DNA of 64,000 nt from Platerodrilus igneus (taxonomy: Eukaryota; Arthropoda; Insecta; Coleoptera; Lycidae). The stretch covers positions 2,827,001 to 2,891,000 of the forward strand of contig JARFIW010000115.1 of the NCBI GenBank assembly GCA_036346225.1. The letters are read 5' to 3'. The notes below the pieces were generated by a model. It was not told the origin of the DNA, ran no database searches, and saw only the letters and a list, made by a program, of their open reading frames with translations. The position numbers and the translations under genes are program-made. Below, piece by piece: positions 12,101-22,970 of the stretch. The number at the start of each line of letters is the position of its first letter. Within the stretch, counting starts at the first letter, position 1.

Positions 12101-15100
12101 AATAAGTGAGTGTAGGAATGAATAATCGAACCAGTGAGTGAATGAATGAATAAGTGTATGAATATATAAACGAACTAGTAAATGGATGAACAAGCGATCC
12201 AGTAAATAAATGAATAAGTGTGTATATGAATGACTAAATGAGTCAGCGAATAAGTGAGTGTATGAATGAATAAACAAGCCAGTGGATAAGTAAGTGAGTG
12301 TATAAATGAGTAAACGAGCCAGTGGAGGAATGAGTAAGGGAGCCAGTGAATGAATGAATAAACGCGACAGTAAATAAATAAGTGAGTTCATAAATGCCTA
12401 AACAAGCCAGTGAATTAATGAGTGAGTAAATAAATGAATAAATAGTTAGTGAATAAATGAGTGAGTGTGTAAATGAATAAACGTGCCAATAAATAAATAA
12501 GCAAATGTATGAATAAATAAACAAGCCAGTAAATGAATAAATATTCAAGCCAGTGAATGAATAAATGAATATACCTGTCAGCGAAAGAAAAGCGACTGTA
12601 TGAATGAATATACAAGACAGCGAGTGAATAAATAAACGAACTAATGAATGAATAAGTGAGTGTATGAATGAATAAACGATCCAGCGAAAGAATGAACAAG
12701 CGAACGAGTGAATAAACGCATAAGCAAACCAGTAAATAAAAAATTGACTGTTTGAATGAATAAATAAGCAGCAAATGAACAAGTGAGTGTAAGAATGAAT
12801 AAACGAATGAATAAATAACAAGCCATTGAATGAATAAGTGAGTAGAGGAATGAGTAATCAAGTCAATGAATGAATAAACGTGCTAGTGAACGAATAAGCT
12901 TGTGTATGAATGAACAAATGAGACAGTGAATGAATGAATAAATTACAGAATGAAGGTGCACCAATGAAATGACTAAATGATGTATTCGTATGTGAACAGA
13001 TGCCGCTAAAAATAAATAGTGAATAGATAGATCGTGATAAGTGAGTGAATGAATGAATAAACAAGCCAGTGAATGAATAAGTAAGTGTAAGTTAGTATAT
13101 GAATGAATAAACGCGTCAGTGGATAAATAAGTGTATGAATGAACAAACGAGCCCGTGAATAAATGAATAAGCGAGCCAGTGAATAAATAACTGAGTGTAA
13201 GAATGAATAATAGAATCCGGGAATAAATAAGTGATCGAATAAATCAATAAACGAGCCAGTAAACGAGCGTATGAATGAATAAACGGGACCGTGAATAAAT
13301 GAATAAACCACCACGTGAATGAATAAGTGAGTGAATGACTAAATAAACGAGCTAGTAAATGGATGAACAATCGAGCCAGTGAATGAATGAGTAAGCAAGC
13401 CGGTAAATGAATAAATGAGTATGTGATTGAATAAATGAGCCAGCGAATAATTAAGTGAATGTATGTTTGAATAAACAAACCAGTGAATAAATGAATAAAC
13501 GAGTCAGTGAATAAATAAATGAGTGCGACAATGAATAAATAAGTGAGTTTATGAATGATTAAACGAGCCCGGTGAATGGATAAATGAGTGTATAAATGTA
13601 TAAACGAATTAGTGAATAAATAAGTAAGTGTGAATGAATAAACGAGCTAGTGACTAAATAAGTGAGTGGATGAAACAATAAACGAGCCAGTGAATGAATA
13701 AATAAGCAAGCCAGTAGATGAATAAGTGAGTATAGGAATGAATAATCGAGCCAGTGAATGAATAAGTGAGTGAATAAATAAATAAGCGTGCTAGTGAACG
13801 AATAAACGAGTGTATGAATAAATGACCAAGACAGTGAATGAATGAATAAACCAATCAATAAATTAAAATGTAAGTGTATGAAAAAATTAACGAGTTAGGC
13901 AATGAATAAACAAACCAACCAGTGAATAAATTAATTATTAAGCCAGTGAATGAATAAGTGAGTATAGGAATGAATAATCGAGCCAGTGAATATATAAACG
14001 AGTGAATGAATGAATAAACGAGCCAGTAATCGAAAAAGCCAGTGTATAAATTAATAAACTAGACAGTGAATGAATTAATAAATTAAAGAATAAAAGTGAA
14101 CAGATGCCGTTAAAAATAGATAGTGAATAAGTGTGTGAATAAATAAATGAACATGAAAGTAAATGTATAATTTACCCACGCGCCGTGGGTGAATAAGTGG
14201 TGTATAAATGAACAAACGAGCGCATGAATAAATGAATTAGCGGGCGAGTGAATGAATAAGTGACTGTAGGAATGAATAATCGAGTCAGTGAATGAAAAAG
14301 TGTGTGAATGAATAAATAAACCAGCCAGTAAACGAATGAATAAGCAAGCCAGGGAATGAATAAATGAGAATATGAATGTATAAATAAGCCAGGGAATAAA
14401 TAAGTGAGTGTATGAATGAATAAACGAGTCGTGGATAAAAAAGTAAGCGTATGAATGAGTAAACAAGCCAGTAAAAAAATAAGTGAGTGTATAAATGAAT
14501 AAACAAGCCAGTGAATGAATGAGTAAGCGAGCAAGTGAATGAATAAATAAGCGGGACAGTGAATAAATAAGTGAGTTTATGAATGAATATACGAGCCAGT
14601 GGATAAATGAGTGAGTGTATAAAGTAATAAACGCGTCAGTGAATAAATAAGTTAGTGTATTAATGAATAAACAAGCCAGTGAATGAATAAGTGAATGTAT
14701 GAATGAATAAATAAGCAAGCCATTGAGTGAATAAGTGAGTATAGGAATGAATAACTGAGCCAGTGAATGAATAAGTGAGTGAATGAATGAATAAACATGC
14801 CAGTGAACGAATAAGGTGAGTGTATGAATGAATAAACAAGACAGTGACTGAATGAATAAACGAGTCAGTGCATAAATTAATAAGCGAGTCAGTGAATGAC
14901 TAAGTGAGTATAGGAATGAATAATCGAACCAGTGAATGAATAAGTGAGCGAATGAATGAATAAACTATTCAGTGATCGAATAAGCGAGTGTGTGAATGAA
15001 TAAACGAGCCAGTGAACGAATAAGCGAGTGTAAGAATGAATAACCGAGACAGTGAATGAATGAATAAATTATAGAACAAAAGTGCATCAATGATATGACT

Positions 15101-15160
15101 AAATGATGTATTCGTAAACGAACAGATGCAGTCAAAAATAGATTGTGAATGATCAAAAGA
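9121..15160 (-). repeat. ~100-bp spacer block defining ~1-kb higher-order repeats
   Basis: A non-monomer block (plus strand: GTGCA.CAATGA.ATGACTAA, ATGATGTATTCGTAAATGAA, CAGATGCCGTTAAAAATAG, then a GATAGTGAATA run) interrupts the array near 9121-9210, 10155-10260, 10985-11090, 11955-12060, 12940-13040, 14090-14130 (partial) and 15060-15160. Intervals are ~0.83-1.13 kb, so 40-bp monomers are organised into higher-order units of about 1 kb. Confidence 0.82.
9871..11532. repeat. Direct duplication, two ~831-bp copies
   Basis: 9871-10701 and 10702-11532 are nearly identical, with only a few substitutions and a one-base indel near 10166/10998. This is far closer than neighbouring higher-order units, so one unit was duplicated recently, or the assembly repeats it. 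Confidence 0.88.
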
Positions 15161-15770
15161 ACGAATGCACACATAAAACATAATAAGTTAGCGCGTGAGT
15201 AATTGAAGAATAAAGTGACGCATTAATGAATGAATAAATAATGAATGGGTGCATGAATGGTAGAATACATAAATATATGAATGAATGAAGAATGAGAAAA
15301 TAAATGTGAATGGATTAAGGAAAAAAACCGTGTATGAGAGAATAAATCGAGAAACAATGAGCGAATGGAGGACGAATGAATGGATGAATGAATCGATAAA
15401 TTAATAACTAAAAGAATCGATAACTCCAGAATGTACAATCCTAAACGATTAGTTGATTAACAAATACATAAGTGAATTTGGCTGAACAACAGGTTGGTTA
15501 ACTGAGAAAAGAATGTAAATACAAACGACGTGATTGAATAAATGAACGAATAAATTTAAAATTGAAAAGGTACAAATGCAAAATAGAATGAATTAAAGCT
15601 AAAACATTTCTACGTAGGAGTGGATGAGCTAGTGGGGTGAACGAGTAAGTGATGAATGAATGAAGACTGGATACGCGAATAAATATAAAAATAAATAAAG
15701 AAATGAAGAATAAAAAATTGGCTGAAAATAAATGGACGTGAATATAGAAATGACTGAACAAATGATTGAA
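15060..15770 (-). repeat. Left arm of a large inverted repeat flanking ZF2
   Basis: Irregular GAAT-rich but non-tandem sequence. Its reverse complement aligns by eye with 18635-19345. Shared words include GTCCATTTATTTTCA.CCAAT, TCCAGTCTTCATTC, TCATCACTTACTCG, GTCGTTTGTATTTACATTC and TTTATGTATTCTACCATT (right-arm sense). Similarity is roughly four bases in five, with indels. No gene is seen. Confidence 0.82.
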
Positions 15771-16055
15771 TAAATGATTGGAATGTATAAATAAATTAAT
15801 AAATCAGAGTGCAAGTAAATAATAAATGATGAAAGTGAACAAATAAACGGATACTTGGATGAATAAAATATGAATAAATCAAAGAATGCACAATCAACAA
15901 ATACACACGAATAGATAATGAAGAAAAAAAGAAGTGAATGATAGAACGGGCTGGTAAAGGAACGTTGTATGAATAAGTCAGTGATTGTGAATAACAACGA
16001 ATAAATGGATGCGCGAAAGAGACGAATACATGAGTAGGTGAAAAGATCAATAAAG
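15771..16055. repeat. GAAT-rich non-coding sequence
   Basis: Irregular GAATAAAT/GAATGAAT sequence between the left inverted arm and the 16.06-kb hairpin. It has no evident partner on the right side of ZF2 and no supportable gene. Confidence 0.6.
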
Positions 16056-16121
16056 AATGTTATCTCTATTGCTACGAAGCATTAACAAGGTGCTAATGCT
16101 CCGTAGCAACAGAATAACATT
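16056..16121. repeat. 66-bp imperfect hairpin
   Basis: AATGTTAT...TTGCTACGAAGCATTA at the left pairs with TAATGCTCCGTAGCAA...ATAACATT at the right, around a short loop (ACAAGGTGC). One small indel and a few mismatches interrupt ~30-bp arms. It could be a miniature inverted-repeat element or a chance foldback. It sits where repeat orientation changes. Confidence 0.8.
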
Positions 16122-16143
16122 TATTTACGAGTTAAAAGCATGT

Positions 16144-16176
16144 CACGCGCGTGCGCGCGCACACACACACACATAC
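16144..16176. repeat. Alternating CG/CA tract, Z-DNA-prone
   Basis: Thirty-three bases strictly alternate pyrimidine and purine (CACGCGCGTG, then CGCGCGCACA, then CACACACACATAC). It is the only such GC-rich dinucleotide tract I see in the window, about 0.5 kb upstream of ZF2. Confidence 0.9.
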
Positions 16177-16199
16177 AAAACTGTAAGCGTCTCAAGCAT

Positions 16200-16701
16200 C
16201 AATTCATTCTTGAGTTATTCATTTCATTAGCACCCTTTCGTTTATTTGGTCATTCGTTGTTAAATACATTCGTTTGTTCGTTCATTAATTTATTCACCTT
16301 CTTCATTCATTCACTCACTGACTCATTCATTCATTCATACACTGATTCGTTTGTTTGTTTATTCGTTTATTTATTCATAGCGTTGCAGAGCAGTAGAATA
16401 AAAGTAAAACTGCTTAGGTAATTTCTAGCAATAGAATGGCTAGAAAGGAGAGTGCAGCGCTTCGTTGAGACCTTTGTGACCTAAAGGGGTATAGAAATGA
16501 ATAATCGAGCCAATGAATGAATAAGTGTGCGAATGAATTAATAAACCAGTTAGTGAACGTAAAAGATTGGAGGAATCGCACGATTTGTCTAACTAGATTC
16601 GATCCGATCTGGCACTAAATGTCAATTTAGAAAATGAGCTTGAACTTGACCTTACTGAAGAGTTGAACTAAGCGTGTTTTTGCGTATACAAAACGAACGC
16701 A
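16200..16701 (+). promoter_or_regulatory. ZF2 5' flank, interrupted by minisatellite monomers
   Basis: TTCA repeats (16200-16375) lead into the conserved core (GCGTTGCAGAGCAGTAGAA... CAATAGAATGGCTAGAAAGGA, ~16378-16465). At ~16490-16559 lie nearly two monomers of the 40-bp minisatellite in the GAAT orientation. Then follows leader sequence shared with ZF1 and ZF3 (GTAAAAG, TGGAGGAATCGCACG, CTAACTAGATTCGAT). Compared with ZF1 and ZF3, the stretch just before GTAAAAG, including the acceptor-like TTTCTAG, has been replaced by the monomers. Confidence 0.55.
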
Positions 16702-17874
16702 ATGGAAGAGATTGATGTTAAAATAGAACCGAAATTAGAAGAAGAGATTTCGAACTTTTTTAACGACATAAAACTTGAAAGTTGTAGCAATGCTTCAACT
16801 AATATCATAATACGCATGGCGAACGATAATCCCAAAGAGGCGTTAAATTTAACAGATCCTTTGGTAAATCCTCTATACTCAGAGACGTTATTTTTCTGCT
16901 ATTTGTGCGATTACTCAACAATTTACAGGAAAAATTTGTTAAAACATATGCAATATCACGTTAACAAAGCAGTGTTTCAGTGTCTTTTGTGTGAGTATTC
17001 AACGTCGCGGAAGTGTTTGTTAAAAGTGCACTTGGCGTCACATACTCACGAAAAGCCATTCACGTGTAAATTATGTACCTATTCAGCGAAACACAAACAC
17101 CGCTTAAACGATCACATGAAGAACCACATCAAAGAAATTGCAAGCAACGGCTGCGTTATTCAACCTGGTGCTGAAGACGTATATTCCTGTAACTTTTGTA
17201 ACTATACATCTACGAATAAACACTCGCTTAAGTACCACCTGCTGCAACATACCAACGAAAAACCATTCGTCTGTATTATGTGCGGCTACGAAACGTATCG
17301 CAAAGGCAACCTAAAGCTACACCTAATCGAAGTACACGTTGGTCAGAAGTTGTTTGAATGCAACTTCTGTTTGTATAAAGCAGAGCGCGCTAGGAAAATC
17401 AGGCGTCATATGTACAAACATACTGGCGAGAAACCATTCGAATGCGCTATCTGTCACAAACGGTATATACAAAAATTCGGGCTGCATCAGCACATGTGTC
17501 ACCATACCGGCGAAAAGCCATTCGCATGCGAGTTTAAGTTCGTAAGGAACGATGATCTGAAGAGGCATTTGCGTAAACATACCGGTGAGAGGTTTTCGTG
17601 TAGATTTTGTAATTATATGAGTATATCGCACAGCCAGTTGAAACGGCATCTTCGTATACATACGAGTAGTAGTTTGTATGAGTGTTATGTGTGTTCGTAT
17701 ACTACGAGTCGAAAGGACACGTTGAGGGATCACTTAATGGCACATGTTAATCAAAAATTATTTTCGTGTACTATGTGTAAGTTCGCAACGAACTTTAGGT
17801 GTAATTTAAGAACTCATCTTCTAAGACACCAACATAAAAAGACTAAGGACAATGATTTATCAGGACAAACGTAA
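16702..17874 (+). CDS. C2H2 zinc-finger protein ZF2, 11 fingers, one damaged
   Basis: Intact frame of 390 codons, paralogous to ZF1 and ZF3 along its whole length. The start differs: where ZF3 reads ATG-AAC-GCA-ATG, ZF2 reads ACG-AAC-GCA-ATG, so translation should begin at the second Met. The N-terminus keeps the sumoylation-type motif V6-K7-I8-E9 and acidic residues. Fingers 1-7 match ZF1. Finger 8 reads FACEFKF..., with three residues missing relative to ZF3 (FECNFCGFKF), so its second zinc-binding Cys is lost (about 17520-17545). Fingers 9-11 are canonical. A short polar tail follows the last finger. It is likely a nuclear DNA-binding regulator with ten working fingers. Its target is unknown. 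It lies centrally between large inverted arms. Confidence 0.92.
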   Translation: MEEIDVKIEPKLEEEISNFFNDIKLESCSNASTNIIIRMANDNPKEALNLTDPLVNPLYSETLFFCYLCDYSTIYRKNLLKHMQYHVNKAVFQCLLCEYSTSRKCLLKVHLASHTHEKPFTCKLCTYSAKHKHRLNDHMKNHIKEIASNGCVIQPGAEDVYSCNFCNYTSTNKHSLKYHLLQHTNEKPFVCIMCGYETYRKGNLKLHLIEVHVGQKLFECNFCLYKAERARKIRRHMYKHTGEKPFECAICHKRYIQKFGLHQHMCHHTGEKPFACEFKFVRNDDLKRHLRKHTGERFSCRFCNYMSISHSQLKRHLRIHTSSSLYECYVCSYTTSRKDTLRDHLMAHVNQKLFSCTMCKFATNFRCNLRTHLLRHQHKKTKDNDLSGQT

Positions 17875-18020
17875 CGAAAGCAATCTAGTTTTGATCCGTT
17901 TCACTTTCTTTGCGATGGTAAAAACGATAAAAATGTATATACGCATTGCATGAAAAAATACAAACTATTACGTGTAGTTGTTTTATTACTAATTTATAAG
18001 TTGTAATACAAGTTATTTTA

Positions 18021-18026
18021 AATAAA
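18021..18026 (+). other. Polyadenylation signal of ZF2
   Basis: AATAAA ~145 bp after the ZF2 stop, inside a block (AATAAACGATCGTATTCGTG, then CAGTTTATCCA) conserved at the 3' ends of ZF1 and ZF3. Confidence 0.7.
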
Positions 18027-18039
18027 CGATCGTATTCGT

Positions 18040-18634
18040 GCAGTTTATCCATCTGTATGGTCATTTAGTCGTTTATTTGCTCATTCGTTCGTTTACTTTC
18101 TACGTATGCAACCAACCATACTCCTACATAGCGTACACGCATAAACCACCAGTAGGGCTATATTTAATCATTCGTTCATCTACTTGGTGTATGCAACCAA
18201 TCATACTTCTAGCTAACTGACCAATAAACACGCAGCATACAAATAAATAGAATGCACGCACCGAACACCCTTCAATCAATAACAAACTCGTTCTACACCC
18301 TTCGAAAACCCTTGCTCACTCCTTATTCTCTTGTTAAAAAGTCACCAAGCTTCTTAAAGGGAACTTATGAATATTGCAGGAAGGAAATCACCAAGCTCCT
18401 CGTGCCGAAATCCATCAAATTAAATCTAATGTAACAAATAAACTCTCACAACGCTTAGATCGATCCATCTCAGCAGCTTCTTCAGATTATTTGATTGTGA
18501 CCACCATCTGTAATGGGATAAAATGAAGCGAACTCCCACAACGCTACAGACAGGATCTCGCCATAACTTAGAGCATTTATTATTTATTTTCACTTTAATT
18601 TATATAAATTTTTAAATTCGTTCATTCATTTCTA
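18040..18634. other. Low-repeat interval downstream of ZF2
   Basis: About 0.6 kb less repetitive than its surroundings. Two related segments (TATGCAACCAACCATACT at ~18105 and TATGCAACCAATCATACT at ~18190) are internal copies. The second, 18171-18245, is found again inside the array at 22889-22970. Small open frames occur, but none has recognisable content or a paralogue, so I call no gene. TTCA sequence resumes at ~18.6 kb. Confidence 0.5.
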
Positions 18635-19345
18635 CATATCTGTGTCCATTTATTTTCAACCAATTATTTATTCTTCATATATTTACTTATTTTTATATTC
18701 ATTCATTTATTAATTCATTCACGTGTCCAGTCTTCATTCAACTACTTAAAAATTGAGTCATTCATCACTTACTCGCTCATTCATTCTTCCGTAAAAATGT
18801 TTCATTTTTGATTCGTTCTATTTTACATTTGTAACTTTTCAATTTTTAATTTATCCATTTATTTATTCATTCGCGTCGTTTGTATTTACATTCTTTTATC
18901 AACTAACCGACTCGTTGTTCGGCCATATTTATTCGCATATCTGTTAATTTATTCAATTCGATTCTTTTAGTTAATAATCCATTCGTTCAGTTGTACAATC
19001 ATTGATTCATTCAGCTTCCATTCGGTCATTGTTGCTCGATTTATCTGCTCATATACGTATATGCGTTCAGGTACTCTTTCTTTAATCCATTCGCATTCGC
19101 TTTCTTTTTCTTCATTTGCTTATTTGTATATTCATTCATTTATGTATTCTACCATTTATGCACCCATTCATTATTTATTCATGCGTCATTTTATTCTTCA
19201 GTTACTCACGCGCTAACTTATTCTGTTGTGTTTTGCCTTCGTTCTTTTGATCATTTGCTACTATTTTTAAATGCATCCGTTCATTTACGAATACATCAAT
19301 TACTCATTTTATTAGTGTACTTTTATTCTCTAACTTATTCATTCA
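18635..19345 (+). repeat. Right arm of the inverted repeat flanking ZF2
   Basis: Reverse-complement partner of 15060-15770, ending with the block ATGCATCCGTTCATTTACGA / ACTTTTATTCTCTAACTTA. On the left side that block is the array spacer, and it also lies upstream of ZF1. The minisatellite starts directly outside this arm, mirroring the left side. Confidence 0.82.
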
Positions 19346-22300
19346 TTCACTGTCACGTTTATTCATTCACATACTCACTACTTCATTCACATGCTCGTTT
19401 ATTTATTCATTAGCTCATTTATTCATTCACTGGCTCGTTTATTCATTCATACACTCGTTTATTCGTTCACTGGCTCGTTTATATTCATACACTCACATAT
19501 TAATTCATGGGCTCACGTATTCATTCATTTACTGGTTTGTTTATTCGTACATATACTCACTTATTTATTCACAGACTCGTGTATTCATTCATACACTCAC
19601 TTATTCGTTTAGTGGCTCGTTTATTCATTCATATATGCACTTACTCATTCACTGGTTTACTTATTCGTTCATTTACTGGCTCGTTTATTCTTCCATACAC
19701 TAACTCAAACATTCAAAGACTCGTTTATTCATTCATACTCACTTATTCGTTCACTGGCTTGTTTATTATCATACACTCACATATTCATTCACCGGCTTAT
19801 TTATTCATTCATACACTCACTTATTCATTCACAGACTCGTTTATCCTTTCATACTCACTTATTCGTTCAGTGGCTCGTTTATTCTTTCACACACTCACTT
19901 TTTCATTCACTTACTCGTTTATTAATTTCAATACTCACTTAGTTATTCACTAGCTCGCTTATTTATTCATTTATGGCTCGTTTATTCATTCACTGTGTCG
20001 TTCATGTATTTATACACTCACTTATTTATCCACTGATTTGTTTATATTCGTAAACACTTATTATTAATTTACTGGCTCGTTTATTTATTCATATACTCAC
20101 TTATCCATTCACTGTCGCGCTTATTCATTCATTCACTGCCCCGTTTATTCAAACATATACTCGTTTATTTATTCACTGGCCCGCTTATTCATTAATTCAC
20201 TCGCTCGTTTATTAATCCATTCTCTCACTTATTCGTACAGTGGCTCGTTTATTCGTTCATATGCTCACTTATTCATTCACCGGCTCCTTTATTCGTCCAT
20301 ACGTTCACTTATTCGCTCACTGGCTCGTTTATTTTCAAACACTCATTTATTAATTCACTGGTTCGTTTATCCATTCTTATACTCCTTATTCATTCACTGG
20401 CTTGCTTATTCATTCATTCACTCGCTCGTTTATTAAATCATACTCTCACTTATTATATAGTGGCTCGTTTATTTATTGATGAACTCACTTATTCATTCAC
20501 CGGCTCGTTTTTTCATTAATACGCTCACTTATTCGTTTACTGGCTCGTTTATTTTCATACACTCACTTATTAATTTACTGCTCGTTTATTCATTCATACA
20601 CTCACTTATTCGTTCACTAAATTGTTTATTCATTCATGGACTCACTTATTAATTTACTGATTTGTTAATTATTCCTGTACGCACTTATTCATTCACTGAC
20701 TCACTTATTCATTCAGTTATTCGTTCACCGGCTTGTTTATTCATTCATACACTCACTTATTCGTTCACTAGCTCGTTTACTTTCATACACTATTCACTGG
20801 CCCGTTTATTCATTAAACACTCACTTATTCGTTCACTGAATCGTCTATTCATTCATAAACTCACTTATTAAGTTGTCGCCTCGTTAATCATTCATACACG
20901 CACTTATTCATTCTCTTATTTATTTATTTTTGGCTTGTTTATTCATTCATACACTTACTTTTTATTCACTTGCTCGTTTATTCATTTATTCATTGGCTTG
21001 TTTATTCATTCATACAATTACTTATTTATTTACTTGCTCGTTTATTCATTTATTCATTGGCTTGTTTATTCATTCATACACTCACCTATTCGTTCACTGG
21101 CTCGTTTATTTTCATACACTCAATTATTAAATTACTGACTTGTTTATTCATTCTTATACTTACTTATTCATTCGCTGCCTCGCTTATTCATTCATTCACT
21201 GACTCGTTTATTCATTAAACACTCATTTATTCGTTCACTGAAGCTTTTATTTACTTATAAACACTTATTAATTTACCGCCTTGTTCATCATTCATATACG
21301 CACTTATTTATTCACTTATTCATTTATTCACTGGTTCATTTATTCATTCATACACTCATTTATTCATTCACTGGCTCGCTTATTTATTTATACGCACTTA
21401 TTCATTTACTTGCTTCTTTATTTATACATATACTCATTTATTCATTGGCTGGCTCGCTTATTCATGCATTTACTGGCTCGCTTATTCGTTCATACTCACA
21501 TTAATTTATTCACAGGGTCGTTTATTCATTCATACTCACATTCATTCACTGGCTTGTTTATTCATTTATATACGCACTTACTCACTGGCTCACTTATCCA
21601 ATCATTTACTGGGTCGTTTGTTTATTTATGCACACACTTATTCATTCGCAGTCTCACTTATTTATTCATACCCACTTAATCGTTCATTGGCTCGTTTATT
21701 TTCATACTCACTTATTAATTCACTTGTTCGTTTATACATTCATTTACTGGTTTACTTTTCCTTTATTTACTGACTCTTTTATTCATTCATTTACTCAGTC
21801 ATTTATTCACAGACTCGTTTATACATTCATACTCACTTATTCGTTCACTACCTCATTTATTTTCTTACACTTACATACTCATTCACTGGCTTGTTTATTC
21901 ATTCATATACGCACTTACTCATTCACTGGTTCAATTATTCATTCATTCACTGCCTCATTTATTCCTTCATACACTGACTTGCTCGTTTGTTCATTTATAT
22001 ACTCATTTATCCACTAGGTCATTTATTCATTCATACACTCACTTATTTTTTCACTGGCTCGTATATTTTCATACACACTGATTAATGCACTGACTCGTTT
22101 ATTCATTCATATACTAACTTATTCATTCACCGTCGCGCTTATTCATTCATTCACTGACCCGTTTATTCATTTATATACGCACTTATTAATTCACTGGCTC
22201 ACTTATTCATTATTTTACTAGCTCGTTTATTCATTAGTACACTCACGTATTCATTCAGAGGCTCGTTTATGTATTCATATAGTCACTTATTAATTCACTG

Positions 22301-22888
22301 GTTCGTTTATTTATTCTTACACTCACGTATTCATTCACTGGCTCGTTTATTCATTTATTCACTGGTTCTTTTATATATTCAAAGACTAGTTATTCATTCG
22401 CTGTCTAGTTTATCTATTCATACACTCACTTAGTTATTCACTCACTGACTCGTTTATTCATTGATACACTCACTTATTTATTCACTGGCTAGCTTATTCC
22501 GTCGTGTACTCACTTATTCATTCACTGGCTCGCTTACTCATTTATTCACTGGCTCATATTATTTATACATACACTTTCTTATTTATTCACTGGCTTGTTT
22601 ATTTATTCATTATAACTTATTCGTTCAGTGGCTTGTTATTCATTCATACACTCACTTACTAATTCACTGCCTTGTTTATTTATTCACATACTCACTTATT
22701 CATTCATTGGTTTACTTATTCATTCATTCAATGGCTTGTTTATTCATTCATACGCTCACTTATTGATTCACTGTCTTATTTATTCATTCATATACTCACT
22801 CATTCATTCACTGACTCACTTACTCATTCATTCACAAGCTTGTTTATTTATTCACATACTCACATAATCATTCATTGGCTCATTTATT

Positions 22889-22970
22889 CGTCTACTTGGT
22901 GTATGCAACCAACCATACTTCTAGCTAAATGACCAATAAGCTCGCAGCATACGAATATATCTTACGTCCA
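22889..22970 (+). repeat. Non-monomer insert copied from the ZF2 3' region
   Basis: CTACTTGGTGTATGCAACCA, then a CATACTTCTAGCTAA segment and GCAGCATACGAATA, interrupts the array. It matches 18171-18245 with few differences, in the same orientation. Confidence 0.85.

Larger units (their letters stand above)
8331..15060 (-). repeat. 40-bp minisatellite array, inverted orientation
   Basis: Tandem 40-bp monomer. On the minus strand it starts ACTGGCTCGT, followed by TTATTCATTC, ATACACTCAC and TTATTCATTC; the plus strand shows its complement (AATAAACGAGCCAGTGAATG). There are roughly 165 monomers with substitutions and small length variants, including truncated ones. Orientation flips at ~8330 from the TTCA sense of the preceding region. 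The monomer has no stop codon in any frame on the minus strand, which explains the long open frames there. Confidence 0.93.

Noticed and set aside
17323..17733. Antisense and shifted open frames inside ZF1, ZF2 and ZF3
   Set aside because: Shadows of the C2H2 coding frames; they repeat in all three genes because the sense strand is conserved.
18395..18412. CTCGTGCCGAAATCC, which resembles the complement of a cDNA-library adaptor (GGCACGAG)
   Set aside because: Short match with a mismatch in the adjoining site, and the surrounding sequence is continuous genomic DNA. Probably coincidence.
18252..18434. 60-codon open frame downstream of ZF2
   Set aside because: No similarity, no paralogue beside ZF1 or ZF3, and a short length expected by chance.
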